Shown here: positions 17,108 through 24,226 of the stretch, in pieces
Position numbering within the stretch: the stretch's first letter is position 1
How the letters are laid out: every line of letters begins with the position of its first letter
From: a virus
Strand: one strand, 5' to 3'
DNA: 64,000 nucleotides
IMG/VR virus record: IMGVR_UViG_3300032245_000936
Location: 1-64,000 of that record
Notes under the pieces: model-generated
Databases searched by the model: none
What the model saw: only the letters and a program-made list of their open reading frames with translations
Told to the model about the DNA's origin: nothing
Position numbers and translations under genes: made by a program

Positions 17108-17527
17108 ATGATTGAAAAGATCTTTGAAGGCCCAGATCACATTGAAGACAGTGCCGCACCATGGACAGATACCAAGCGTGACGACTTTCATGTGACTGTG
17201 TTTTATGATCGCTATCCGTGTACAGAAGGACACTTGTTGTTTGTACCCAAACACAACACACTGTCAATACTGTCAGGCGCATTTGAAGATGCTGTTCGTG
17301 AAGGAAAAAAACTAATTGAAGAAGGCAAATGTGAAGGTTTCAATATTGGACTTAATTACGGCGAAGTTGCAGGTCAAACTGTGCCGTGGCCTCATGTACA
17401 TCTTATTCCCCGTCGCAAGGGTGACGTCCCGGATCCGGTGGGCGGTGTACGACATACAATTCCGGGCCGTGGCAACTATAGAACGGCACCGGCAGGAACA
17501 TGGCCTTGGCTGGACGAAGAACAATGA
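17108..17527 (+). CDS. HIT-family nucleotide hydrolase/transferase
   Basis: 139 residues of the histidine-triad superfamily (Ap4A hydrolase/HINT type). GEVAGQTVPWPHVHLIPRRK carries the triad region; the first His is replaced by Trp-Pro while the two following His of H-V-H are kept. The N-terminal DDFHVTVFYDRYPCTEGHLL is the family strand pair, and KGDVPDPVGG the usual tail. It lies between queD and an epimerase with ATGA-type spacing. It may clear adenylylated or nucleotide by-products; the substrate is unknown. Confidence 0.8.
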   Translation: MIEKIFEGPDHIEDSAAPWTDTKRDDFHVTVFYDRYPCTEGHLLFVPKHNTLSILSGAFEDAVREGKKLIEEGKCEGFNIGLNYGEVAGQTVPWPHVHLIPRRKGDVPDPVGGVRHTIPGRGNYRTAPAGTWPWLDEEQ

Positions 17528-18393
17528 TCATAGTAACCGGTGACCGTGGCTTCATTGGAAGCGAACTAAAGCAGTATCTTGTGGATCGCGGCCACAAGGT
17601 GTATAGCATGGACTGGGCGGATCGTGGACGCACCTGGACTGCTGAAGAACCCATTGAGTGGATCTTTCACATGGGTGCAATTAGCGAAACCAATGTTACT
17701 AACTGGGAGGATCTAGTTAGAAAAAACGTTGACGATACCAAGGCCTGGATTGAATTTGCACAAGCTCACAACTGCGGTATTACCTATGCGTCAAGTGCCA
17801 GTATATATGGTCCTTGGAGTGGTAGTCCAGAGTGGGGTCCATTCCAGCCACAACACTACTACGGTGTGAGTAAGATCACAATTGACATGTGGTGTGCCGA
17901 ACAGAAATTCTCTGTACCAGTGCAAGGCATGCGTTTCTTCAATGTGTATGGACGCAACGAAGGACACAAACGCCAGCCTAGTCCTATTCGCCGTTACATG
18001 GAACAAGGCATCACACAACGTAAACTAACAGTATGGCATCACAATGGCCGCTTAGGATCACGTGACTTTATTGCAGTGGATGACTGTATTGATGCTATGA
18101 TGAAACTCAAAGATTCACAAGCATCTGGCGTATTCAATATAGGCACTGGCGTTCAACTTACATTTGAAGATATTGCAAGATTCATGCAAAAGCATTTTGG
18201 CATTGCAAACTGTCAGATTCTGGTTACTCCTATGCCAGAAGAAATGGTCAAGACTTATCAGTGGGAAAGCTCTGCAAACCTAAATAAACTAAAGTCAGTT
18301 ATCTCAGACTGGAATCCACAGACGGTTGAGCAATGGCTAGACAAAAACTTTTTAGATCTATACAATAAAGTAAACAAGGAAATCTTACAATGA
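17524..18393 (+). CDS. NAD-dependent sugar-nucleotide epimerase, HldD-like
   Basis: 289-residue extended SDR. GDRGFIGSEL is the NAD-binding glycine loop, FHMGAISETN and YASSASIYG the active-site strand, HYYGVSKITID the Tyr-Lys pair, and GMRFFNVYGRNE the post-catalytic signature shared with ADP-L-glycero-D-manno-heptose 6-epimerase (HldD). DFIAVDDCIDAM follows. The start at 17524 overlaps the HIT gene stop by four bases, and its own stop overlaps queE. Substrate inferred only from resemblance. A TAAATA at 18281-18286 lies inside the gene and is probably incidental. Confidence 0.82.
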   Translation: MIIVTGDRGFIGSELKQYLVDRGHKVYSMDWADRGRTWTAEEPIEWIFHMGAISETNVTNWEDLVRKNVDDTKAWIEFAQAHNCGITYASSASIYGPWSGSPEWGPFQPQHYYGVSKITIDMWCAEQKFSVPVQGMRFFNVYGRNEGHKRQPSPIRRYMEQGITQRKLTVWHHNGRLGSRDFIAVDDCIDAMMKLKDSQASGVFNIGTGVQLTFEDIARFMQKHFGIANCQILVTPMPEEMVKTYQWESSANLNKLKSVISDWNPQTVEQWLDKNFLDLYNKVNKEILQ

Positions 18394-19289
18394 AATTTAA
18401 AATCAGCGAAATCTTTTATTCAGCACAGGGCGAAGGCCGCTTTGTAGGTGTGCCCAGTGTGTTTATGCGTACTTTTGGTTGTAACTTCAAATGCGAAGGC
18501 TTTGGTTGCAAGCCCGGCGAAAAAAGCACAGAACGAGAAAGCATTATTGAATTAGTAAAGGCTGAACCAGAAAAGTACACAACCTTTGAAAGTCTACCTT
18601 TGGCAAAGACTGGTTGTGACAGCTATGCAAGCTGGGACCCAAAGTTTAAAGAGTTTAGTCCTAACATGGACAATGACGCAATCGTGGACAAGATCAAAAG
18701 CCTACTTCCAAACAATCAAGATTGGCTACAACCAAACGGAAACTTTGTGCATTTGGTTATTACCGGTGGTGAGCCTTTGCTGGGCTGGCAACGCAACTAC
18801 CCAAGTCTACTGGATCATCACAGTATGCGTAATCTTGCTGACATCACTTTTGAAACCAATGGTACTCAAGAGCTTACTGAAGACTTTTATCAGTACATTC
18901 AAGACTGGACCATGGATTCTAACTTTGCACAACAAAACTTTGGCAAGTGGCGCGAAGTTACATTTAGTGTGAGTCCTAAGCTAAGTGTCAGTGGCGAAAG
19001 CTGGGAAGAAGCTATTAGACCAGATATCATTGCACAGTATCAAGAAGTTGGCGTTACATATCTGAAGTTTGTGGTTGACAAAGCAGCCGACTTTGCTGAA
19101 GTTGATCTTGCAGTACAAGCATATAGAGAAGAAGGCTTCCTTGGCAGTGTGTATGTTATGCCAGTTGGTGGCACCACAACCTCATACAACGACAATCGTG
19201 TGGTGATTGCCGATGAAGCACTAAAACGAGGTTACTTCTACAGTCCACGACTACATGTGGATCTGTGGGGCAACGGATGGGGAAAATAA
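18390..19289 (+). CDS. queE: 7-carboxy-7-deazaguanine synthase (QueE), phage type
   Basis: Radical-SAM enzyme converting 6-carboxytetrahydropterin to 7-carboxy-7-deazaguanine (CDG). 299 residues, longer than bacterial QueE (about 220). KISEIFYSAQGEGRFVGVPS is the QueE N-terminal signature. The cluster Cys are C31, C35 and C40 in a CX3CX4C spacing rather than the common CX3CX2C. LVITGGEPLLGW is the SAM-binding GGEP motif and FETNGTQEL the next beta-strand motif. A further Cys-containing insertion near residue 75 (TGCDSYASWDPKF) resembles inserts in other phage QueE proteins. ATGA overlap with the epimerase. Confidence 0.88.
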   Translation: MKFKISEIFYSAQGEGRFVGVPSVFMRTFGCNFKCEGFGCKPGEKSTERESIIELVKAEPEKYTTFESLPLAKTGCDSYASWDPKFKEFSPNMDNDAIVDKIKSLLPNNQDWLQPNGNFVHLVITGGEPLLGWQRNYPSLLDHHSMRNLADITFETNGTQELTEDFYQYIQDWTMDSNFAQQNFGKWREVTFSVSPKLSVSGESWEEAIRPDIIAQYQEVGVTYLKFVVDKAADFAEVDLAVQAYREEGFLGSVYVMPVGGTTTSYNDNRVVIADEALKRGYFYSPRLHVDLWGNGWGK

Positions 19290-19685
19290 ATGGCAACTGC
19301 AAAAAAGCCGGCAGCTAAAAAAGTTGCTACCAAGAAAACTGCGACTCCAAAGGCAGAACCCAAGCTACGAGTCAAGGCCACTAGTCCTAAGGATCTAGCT
19401 ACCAAAAAGAAAGAACCTTATGTGTCAGTGGTATCAGTTGAACTAGATCCTGACAACGTACAGAATGGTGCATTTGAACTAGACTGGAACGAGTACTTTG
19501 TGGCCAAGTTGATCAAGGCTGGTTATGAAGGCAAGGATGATGCACAGATTGTGGATCGTTGGTTCCAGACCATTTGCCGTAATGTTCTAGCCGAAAACTA
19601 TGAACAATGGGAAGCCAATCAGCCCAGCGACCAACGAACCATTGTTCGTAAAGACATCGGCGGTGGACGTACTGAAGTAAGCTGA
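19290..19685 (+). CDS. Protein with a Lys/Ala-rich histone-H1-like N-terminus
   Basis: 131 residues. Residues 1-46 are nearly all Lys, Ala, Thr and Pro (KKPAAKKVATKKTATPKA), as in histone-H1-like and nucleoid-binding tails. The remainder is a compact acidic domain with LDWNEYFVAKLIKAGYEG and YEQWEANQPSD. It starts directly after the queE stop. It may bind DNA or RNA through the tail; function unknown. Confidence 0.6.
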   Translation: MATAKKPAAKKVATKKTATPKAEPKLRVKATSPKDLATKKKEPYVSVVSVELDPDNVQNGAFELDWNEYFVAKLIKAGYEGKDDAQIVDRWFQTICRNVLAENYEQWEANQPSDQRTIVRKDIGGGRTEVS

Positions 19686-19687
19686 GT

Positions 19688-19921
19688 ATGAAACCACTGG
19701 CACCACCCGAGTTCTTGACCATATACATGCTGATGCAACAAAGTACAGGCAGCATGTATTTCTGTCCAACTGGTGTTTCAAGTACTCCTTCAATGGGCTC
19801 GGGCATATATGGTACAAGAGACGAAGCCGAAAAAGCCCGGACCTTGGCCATACTTTCGGACAAAAACAACAGCATCTTCCACGTTTTCGAGTTGGAAGTG
19901 CCCAATCCGGCTCACAAGTAG
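19688..19921 (+). CDS. Small protein of unknown function
   Basis: 77 residues, starts two bases after the preceding stop. Contains a Gly/Ser-rich region (PTGVSSTPSMGSGIYGTRDE) followed by a helix and a short beta strand (SIFHVFELEVPN). Unrecognised. Confidence 0.5.
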   Translation: MKPLAPPEFLTIYMLMQQSTGSMYFCPTGVSSTPSMGSGIYGTRDEAEKARTLAILSDKNNSIFHVFELEVPNPAHK

Positions 19922-19922
19922 G

Positions 19923-19951
19923 TTGACACGGGGTAAATAAAGTGCTATTAT
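19923..19951 (+). promoter_or_regulatory. Sigma70-type promoter placing the start site on the RNase H ATG
   Basis: TTGACA (19923-19928) and TATTAT (19946-19951) with a 17-base spacer containing GGTAAATA (19932-19939). The ATG at 19958 is seven bases after the -10 box, exactly where transcription normally begins, and no Shine-Dalgarno precedes it. A leaderless mRNA is inferred. Confidence 0.7.
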
Positions 19952-19957
19952 TACTCC

Positions 19958-20953
19958 ATGAACTATCTAATCGTAGACACAGCTAACACGTTCTTTCGAG
20001 CACGTCATGCCACCCATCGAGCAAGCACACTGGAAGAAAAAGTGGGCTTTGCAATTCATGTAACCCTTGCTAGTATCAATAAAGCCTGGCGAGACCAACG
20101 AGCCAGTCACGTGGTGATTTGTCTTGAGGGGCGTAGCTGGCGCAAGGACTTCTACGAACCATACAAGAAGAATCGCGACGTGGCCCGTGCCGCATTAACT
20201 GATTCTGAACTAGAAGAAGACACAGCATTCTGGCAGGCATTTGATGACCTCAAAACTTTCTTTGTAGAAAAAAGTAACTGCACAGTTCTACGACACGAAA
20301 ACCTAGAAGCAGATGATCTAGTTGCAGGTTGGATACAAAGTCACCCAGGCGATCATCACACCATTGTGAGTTCAGACACAGACTTCCATCAATTGCTAGC
20401 AGACAATGTAAATCAGTACAATGGCATTAGTGACGAACTTCACACACTAGCAGGTATCTTCGATGCCAAAGGCAAACGTGTGGTGGACAAGAAAACCAAA
20501 GAGCCTAAAGTAATTCCAGACCCTAAGTGGATCCTGTTTGAGAAATGTATGCGTGGCGATCCTAGCGACAACGTGTTCTCGGCTTATCCAGGTGTGCGTA
20601 CCAAAGGCAGTAAGAACAAAGTAGGCTTGCAAGAAGCTTTTGCTGACATGGACAAGCGTGGTTTCAATTGGAACAATCTCATGCTCCAACGCTGGGTTGA
20701 CCATAATGGTGAAGAACATCGTGTGTTGGATGACTACGAACGCAATGTAAAACTTGTGGACCTTACTGCACAACCCGAACATGTTAAAGTATTCATTGCT
20801 GATACTATTGCACAAGGCAGTGCGCCAAAAGATGTTGGACAAGTTGGCGTTAAATTTATGAAGTTTTGTGGCAAGCATCAACTTATTAAAATTGGCGAAC
20901 ATGCAACGTCATATGCTGAGTGGTTAAGTGCCGCATATCCTAAGGCAGAATAA
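19958..20953 (+). CDS. rnh: 5'-3' exonuclease / RNase H, T4 Rnh-like
   Basis: 331-residue FEN-1-like nuclease that removes RNA primers from lagging strands in T4-type replication. Metal-binding acidic residues are visible in order: YLIVDTANTFFRA (D7), SHVVICLEGRSW, LEADDLVAGW with paired Asp, and IVSSDTDFHQLL with further Asp. The H3TH region contains MRGDPSDNV. Full length for the family (T4 Rnh is 305). The leaderless-type promoter is directly upstream. Confidence 0.9.
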   Translation: MNYLIVDTANTFFRARHATHRASTLEEKVGFAIHVTLASINKAWRDQRASHVVICLEGRSWRKDFYEPYKKNRDVARAALTDSELEEDTAFWQAFDDLKTFFVEKSNCTVLRHENLEADDLVAGWIQSHPGDHHTIVSSDTDFHQLLADNVNQYNGISDELHTLAGIFDAKGKRVVDKKTKEPKVIPDPKWILFEKCMRGDPSDNVFSAYPGVRTKGSKNKVGLQEAFADMDKRGFNWNNLMLQRWVDHNGEEHRVLDDYERNVKLVDLTAQPEHVKVFIADTIAQGSAPKDVGQVGVKFMKFCGKHQLIKIGEHATSYAEWLSAAYPKAE

Positions 20954-20973
20954 CAAAAGAATTTGCTGGTAAT

Positions 20974-21111
20974 ATGAATCACAATCTTATACAAGCGGTG
21001 CGAGAGATGTTAGAAAGGCATTGGGACGTATATGAAATGGCAAGTAAATTAAAGTTACACCCACATACTGTGCAGACCATCATTGATACAATAAACGGAG
21101 TTGCAACATGA
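20974..21111 (+). CDS. Short helix-turn-helix-like protein
   Basis: 45 residues, too short to stand out in ordinary ORF calling. It reads MNHNLIQAVREMLERHWD, then a helix pair VYEMASKLKLHPHTVQTII that looks like a DNA-binding helix-turn-helix. It fills the gap between the RNase H gene and the next gene and overlaps its ATG (ATGA). Ribosome site is weak. Confidence 0.55.
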   Translation: MNHNLIQAVREMLERHWDVYEMASKLKLHPHTVQTIIDTINGVAT

Positions 21112-21344
21112 CTGAGAAAAAAGAACCTTTACAAGTAACCTTTGCACCAGGTTGTTTTGACAACTTCGAGGGTACACAAGAAGAGCTTGATGCGTTGATG
21201 GAAGAAATCAAACTCAAGTTTGAAAACATGAGCCCAGAAGAATTAGAGCGTGAAAGTCGTTCAATTGAACTAGACGACGATAATGAAGAAGTACTTGAAC
21301 TCATGCGCCAACTGTCTAGTCTTGATACTCGAAGATTACAATGA
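21108..21344 (+). CDS. Conserved small acidic phage protein
   Basis: 78 residues, highly acidic; VTFAPGCFDNFEGTQEELD followed by long charged helices. The FAPGCFDNFEGTQEEL phrase is familiar from other T4-like phages, without known function. CGGAG precedes the ATG at suitable distance; ATGA overlap with the next gene. Confidence 0.55.
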   Translation: MTEKKEPLQVTFAPGCFDNFEGTQEELDALMEEIKLKFENMSPEELERESRSIELDDDNEEVLELMRQLSSLDTRRLQ

Positions 21345-21568
21345 CCTATACAGTACACAAAAGCATTGTTCGCACTATACAAGCAGGCGAGCCCGACTTC
21401 AACATTATTGATGGCATGGCTGTGTATCCTCGCGCTGAGATTGTGGTCATGCCAGGTGCTCCTGCCAATATTGCCACAACACTGGACTGGGCGATCGCAC
21501 AGGGTTACATTAGATGTGCAGCCAATGTCAAAGACTATGAACTAATGATGGATAGGTTATCAGCATGA
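21341..21568 (+). CDS. Small protein of unknown function
   Basis: 75 residues, beta-alpha-beta order with IIDGMAVYPRAEIVVMPG and TLDWAIAQGYIRC. Overlaps both neighbours by ATGA. Confidence 0.5.
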   Translation: MTYTVHKSIVRTIQAGEPDFNIIDGMAVYPRAEIVVMPGAPANIATTLDWAIAQGYIRCAANVKDYELMMDRLSA

Positions 21569-22131
21569 TTGAATTAGCATCCAGCCCAGATCGCAACACC
21601 TTCCAAAAAGAAGGCTATATCCAACGAGCCCTTGAAGAGGGTAAGACTCTCGACGATCCTGAAGTGCAACGCATGATCAAGTTTTTTGACGACTGGGCGG
21701 CCAATGCTAAAGAACGCGAAGTGGATCCTGCCTGGCGAGAGAACAACCTAGAATGGGACCTGCGTACTACCAAGTGGATTATTGAAAAATGTGGTGCAGA
21801 CTATTACGCACAGAATCTGTATGCCGCACTGTGTAACATACGTTGGCAGAAGCGTGAAGTAATTACAGTCCTCAAGGATGAATATTGGAGCTGTTCTTGG
21901 CGAAGTGCAGGCGGAATCGTGGCAGATCTGCAGGGCAAGGGTGACTACATTGACTGGTACTGCTCTGGTATAGGTAATCACATGAGTGACGATGATCTAG
22001 ACGATGGTAGTGCAAATCTTGAAGCAAAAGGATTCGTACCAGAAGGTACTGTAACGGAGGAGATCGAAAATGATCTCTATGTGTTGGGATGGGTCCACAG
22101 CGAGTGGCCCGATGACGATAAGGGAGTATAA
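21565..22131 (+). CDS. Conserved phage protein of unknown function
   Basis: 188 residues, Trp-rich and helical in the first two-thirds (MIKFFDDWAANAKEREVDP, LRTTKWIIEKCGADYYAQN). The centre has CSWRSAGGIVADLQGKGDY and the C-terminus is an acidic, possibly winged region. Nothing catalytic is recognised. It ends two bases before the cytochrome c start codon. Confidence 0.5.
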   Translation: MIELASSPDRNTFQKEGYIQRALEEGKTLDDPEVQRMIKFFDDWAANAKEREVDPAWRENNLEWDLRTTKWIIEKCGADYYAQNLYAALCNIRWQKREVITVLKDEYWSCSWRSAGGIVADLQGKGDYIDWYCSGIGNHMSDDDLDDGSANLEAKGFVPEGTVTEEIENDLYVLGWVHSEWPDDDKGV

Positions 22132-22132
22132 A

Positions 22133-22441
22133 ATGAACAATTTATCAATGTTATTACTAGCACTAGCACTATCCAGCGGCGCACATGCTGAGCCTAGCGG
22201 CCCTGCACTTGCACAAACTAAAGGCTGTTTGAGCTGCCACAATGTGGAAGCCAAGGTTGTTGGTCCTGCATACAAAGATGTTGCCAAGAAATATGCTGGC
22301 GATAAAACAGCCGAAGACCGGTTGGTTAAGAAGGTTGTTGCTGGTGGTAGCGGTAACTGGGGTGCCATTCCTATGCCAGGCGGTATGGCCAATGAAGCTG
22401 AAGCTCGTGTACTGGTTAAATGGATATTGGGACTGAAATGA
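22133..22441 (+). CDS. Periplasmic class I cytochrome c (c-551/c-552-like)
   Basis: 102-residue electron carrier. Residues 1-19 form a signal peptide with a long hydrophobic core and an AHA cleavage site, although the n-region lacks Lys/Arg. Haem-binding C32-x-x-C35-H36 (CLSCH) follows, then VVGPAYKDVAKKYAGD, and the axial Met ligand M81 in AIPMPGG, ending with WILGLK. Spacing and mature length (about 83) match c-551/c-552 cytochromes of beta- and gammaproteobacteria. AGGGAG precedes the ATG. It is embedded in a run of coupled small phage genes, so it travels with the phage. Host maturation (Ccm) would be required. Confidence 0.93.
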   Translation: MNNLSMLLLALALSSGAHAEPSGPALAQTKGCLSCHNVEAKVVGPAYKDVAKKYAGDKTAEDRLVKKVVAGGSGNWGAIPMPGGMANEAEARVLVKWILGLK

Positions 22442-22659
22442 GCGGACTTGAAATACCATTTGAAGTTGTTGACGGTATTGTTCTTGCAGCATTGCAAGAC
22501 CAACGCAAGTACCTAAAGAAAGAATTAAAGCAATGGACCAAGAATCCAAAAACTGATAATAATCCCGATGGTTATTGGTTGCATCCAGAAGATGTGGTCA
22601 AGAACACAGTATTGATCAGATCTATGGACGAAATTATTCAATACTACGGAGGTGAGTGA
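22438..22659 (+). CDS. Conserved small phage protein
   Basis: 73 residues, helix-rich (IVLAALQDQRKYLKKELKQW) with a YWLHPEDVVKNTVLI motif recurring in T4-like phages. Start ATG 22438 overlaps the cytochrome stop by four bases. Function unknown. Confidence 0.55.
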   Translation: MSGLEIPFEVVDGIVLAALQDQRKYLKKELKQWTKNPKTDNNPDGYWLHPEDVVKNTVLIRSMDEIIQYYGGE

Positions 22660-22868
22660 TGACAAAGAAATTTAAAGAAGAAACATACGGAGCGGCTGTA
22701 CCGCAGGTTATTAAACTGAGTCGTAAACAGATTGAACAAATGAATGAGATGATCAGTCACTTCAAAGATGTAAATGATTTTGAATTGCACATCTCTAACG
22801 AAAGTGGTATTGGGGCTAGTATGAACTTTAAGTTTTCGCTGGATCTAACTGATGTGGAGAAATGGTAA
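22659..22868 (+). CDS. Small protein of unknown function
   Basis: 69 residues; GGAGG precedes ATG 22659. The sequence has one long helix (KLSRKQIEQMNEMISHFKD) followed by two beta strands (FELHISNESGIGASMNFKF). Overlaps the next ATG. Confidence 0.5.
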   Translation: MTKKFKEETYGAAVPQVIKLSRKQIEQMNEMISHFKDVNDFELHISNESGIGASMNFKFSLDLTDVEKW

Positions 22869-23056
22869 TGACTAAACTATCAGGTCTATGGTTTACAGTT
22901 GCGGCAGTGGCTGTTGTTGCGGCATTTATTGCTGTGTTGTTTTTTATGCCGCACCCAACCACTCGTGTAGTAAATTGCGGTATAGCTGAGATTTCACCGG
23001 ACATTACTCCCAAAGAACGTGAGCAGTGTAGATTACTTAGGGCTACAAAATTATGA
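22868..23056 (+). CDS. Small single-pass membrane protein
   Basis: 62 residues with one strong transmembrane helix (about 5-28, VAAVAVVAAFIAVLFFM) and a short extracytoplasmic part containing two Cys (residues about 38 and 55). Start chosen at the TAATG overlap with the previous stop; an ATG six bases earlier is also possible. Confidence 0.5.
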   Translation: MTKLSGLWFTVAAVAVVAAFIAVLFFMPHPTTRVVNCGIAEISPDITPKEREQCRLLRATKL

Positions 23057-23496
23057 AACAAGAACTAGACTCACTGTTGTGCGAGAAGTATCCTGCAATG
23101 ATGGTTAACCGTCATGGTGCTGTAACCAAAACTGCTATGTGCTGGGGATTTGAATGTGGTGACGGTTGGTACAATATCTTGAACCTGCTAATGAGCAATA
23201 TCCAAAGTCACATTGACTGGAAGAACAAAAAAGAACAAGTTGTTCCGCAGGTGACCTTGGACCAAGTTAAAGAAAAGTTTGGCACACTGCGTTTCTATTA
23301 CAGCGGCGGCGATGATTATATTCGTGGACTGGTCAGCATGGCAGAAAGCATGAGTGCAATAACTTGCGAAACCTGTGGCAACCCAGGTAAGCAACGTAGC
23401 GGTGGATGGATTAAAACACTATGCGAAGAACACGCAAAACCCAAACAAGTGACAGATTACAGATTTGTAGAAGAGGACGACGGACATTATGACTGA
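23053..23496 (+). CDS. Conserved phage protein with a zinc-ribbon end
   Basis: 147 residues of a widespread phage family. MCWGFECGDGWYNILNLL and KEKFGTLRFYYSGGDDYI are its hallmarks. The C-terminal CETCGNPG and, after a short spacer, LCEEH form a probable zinc site (C-x2-C...C-x2-H). Function unknown; perhaps nucleic-acid binding. ATGA overlap with the preceding gene. Confidence 0.65.
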   Translation: MKQELDSLLCEKYPAMMVNRHGAVTKTAMCWGFECGDGWYNILNLLMSNIQSHIDWKNKKEQVVPQVTLDQVKEKFGTLRFYYSGGDDYIRGLVSMAESMSAITCETCGNPGKQRSGGWIKTLCEEHAKPKQVTDYRFVEEDDGHYD

Positions 23497-23968
23497 ACTA
23501 AAAGCAACACCAATTATCAAAGACAAATTTTGGATTGTACAAGAAGGTGACCAAAAGGTTGCCACTATCCAGGCGATCGAAGAAGGTGGGTTTGCCTACG
23601 TACACGATGACTCAAGAGAAAAGTTTGCCACAATCAAATTGTTGAAAAACAAACTGAACATCACTTTTGTAAAAAAGTCTCCACCGAAGCAAACCAAAGA
23701 AACAGAAGACTATCAGGTATATGGTTGGCCTACTGCACATCGACCCCATAACAGTCTCTATGACGTTTCAAAGAAACTGCCTATCTTTACCAAGAGTTCA
23801 AAGAGCAAGAGCTACTTCTGTGCTGGGTACTACATTGTAAAGTTTAGCAATACCTGGACCAAGGCTTATTGTCCTAAACTGATTACTTTACAACGTTATG
23901 AATTTGCAGGTCCATATCATACCAAAGAAGCAATGGCCGAACAACTAAGGATTGCAAATGGCGAATAA
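23489..23968 (+). CDS. Conserved phage protein of unknown function
   Basis: 159 residues. The N-terminal half is a small beta domain (WIVQEGDQKVATIQAIEEGG). The C-terminal half carries YQVYGWPTAHRPHNSLYDVS and GYYIVKFSNTWTKAYCPKL, a very conserved-looking aromatic region seen in other T4-like phages. No function known. Confidence 0.55.
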   Translation: MTELKATPIIKDKFWIVQEGDQKVATIQAIEEGGFAYVHDDSREKFATIKLLKNKLNITFVKKSPPKQTKETEDYQVYGWPTAHRPHNSLYDVSKKLPIFTKSSKSKSYFCAGYYIVKFSNTWTKAYCPKLITLQRYEFAGPYHTKEAMAEQLRIANGE

Positions 23969-24179
23969 TATAACCTTGCACATCAGCAACTTCAATGATC
24001 GAGTCAAGGCAATGAATCAAACCAAGTCTCAAGACCTACGTCTTACTGCTGTGGAAGCAAACAATTTGGTAGCAGATATATTTGCTGTTCTAGCACATAA
24101 CACCCGCATACAAGCCGAAGGCCTTGTTGATCCCAATGCTGTAACATCAGTGGTTGTTGATGGAGGCAATTTTAAGTAA
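23958..24179 (+). CDS. Small helical protein of unknown function
   Basis: 73 residues; helical middle (LTAVEANNLVADIFAVLAHN). Start ATG 23958 overlaps the previous gene by 11 bases. A gap of 47 bases follows, holding a late-type box. Confidence 0.5.
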   Translation: MANNITLHISNFNDRVKAMNQTKSQDLRLTAVEANNLVADIFAVLAHNTRIQAEGLVDPNAVTSVVVDGGNFK

Positions 24180-24195
24180 TATGCCCAGATTAAGA

Positions 24196-24203
24196 GATAA
24201 ATA
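24196..24203 (+). promoter_or_regulatory. T4-late-type promoter box
   Basis: GATAAATA in the intergenic gap, 23 bases before the ATG at 24227, followed by AGGACGAG as ribosome site. Confidence 0.5.
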
Positions 24204-24226
24204 ATATATTAGATTAGGACGAGAAG

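Noticed and set aside
17108-17527. HIT protein as inactive because the first triad His is lost
   Set aside because: The catalytic middle His and following His are kept, and first-position variants exist in active HIT proteins; no claim of inactivity is justified.
18281-18286. TAAATA inside the HldD-like gene as a late promoter
   Set aside because: It is far from any start codon it could serve except queE (109 bases) and lies in coding sequence; likely chance.
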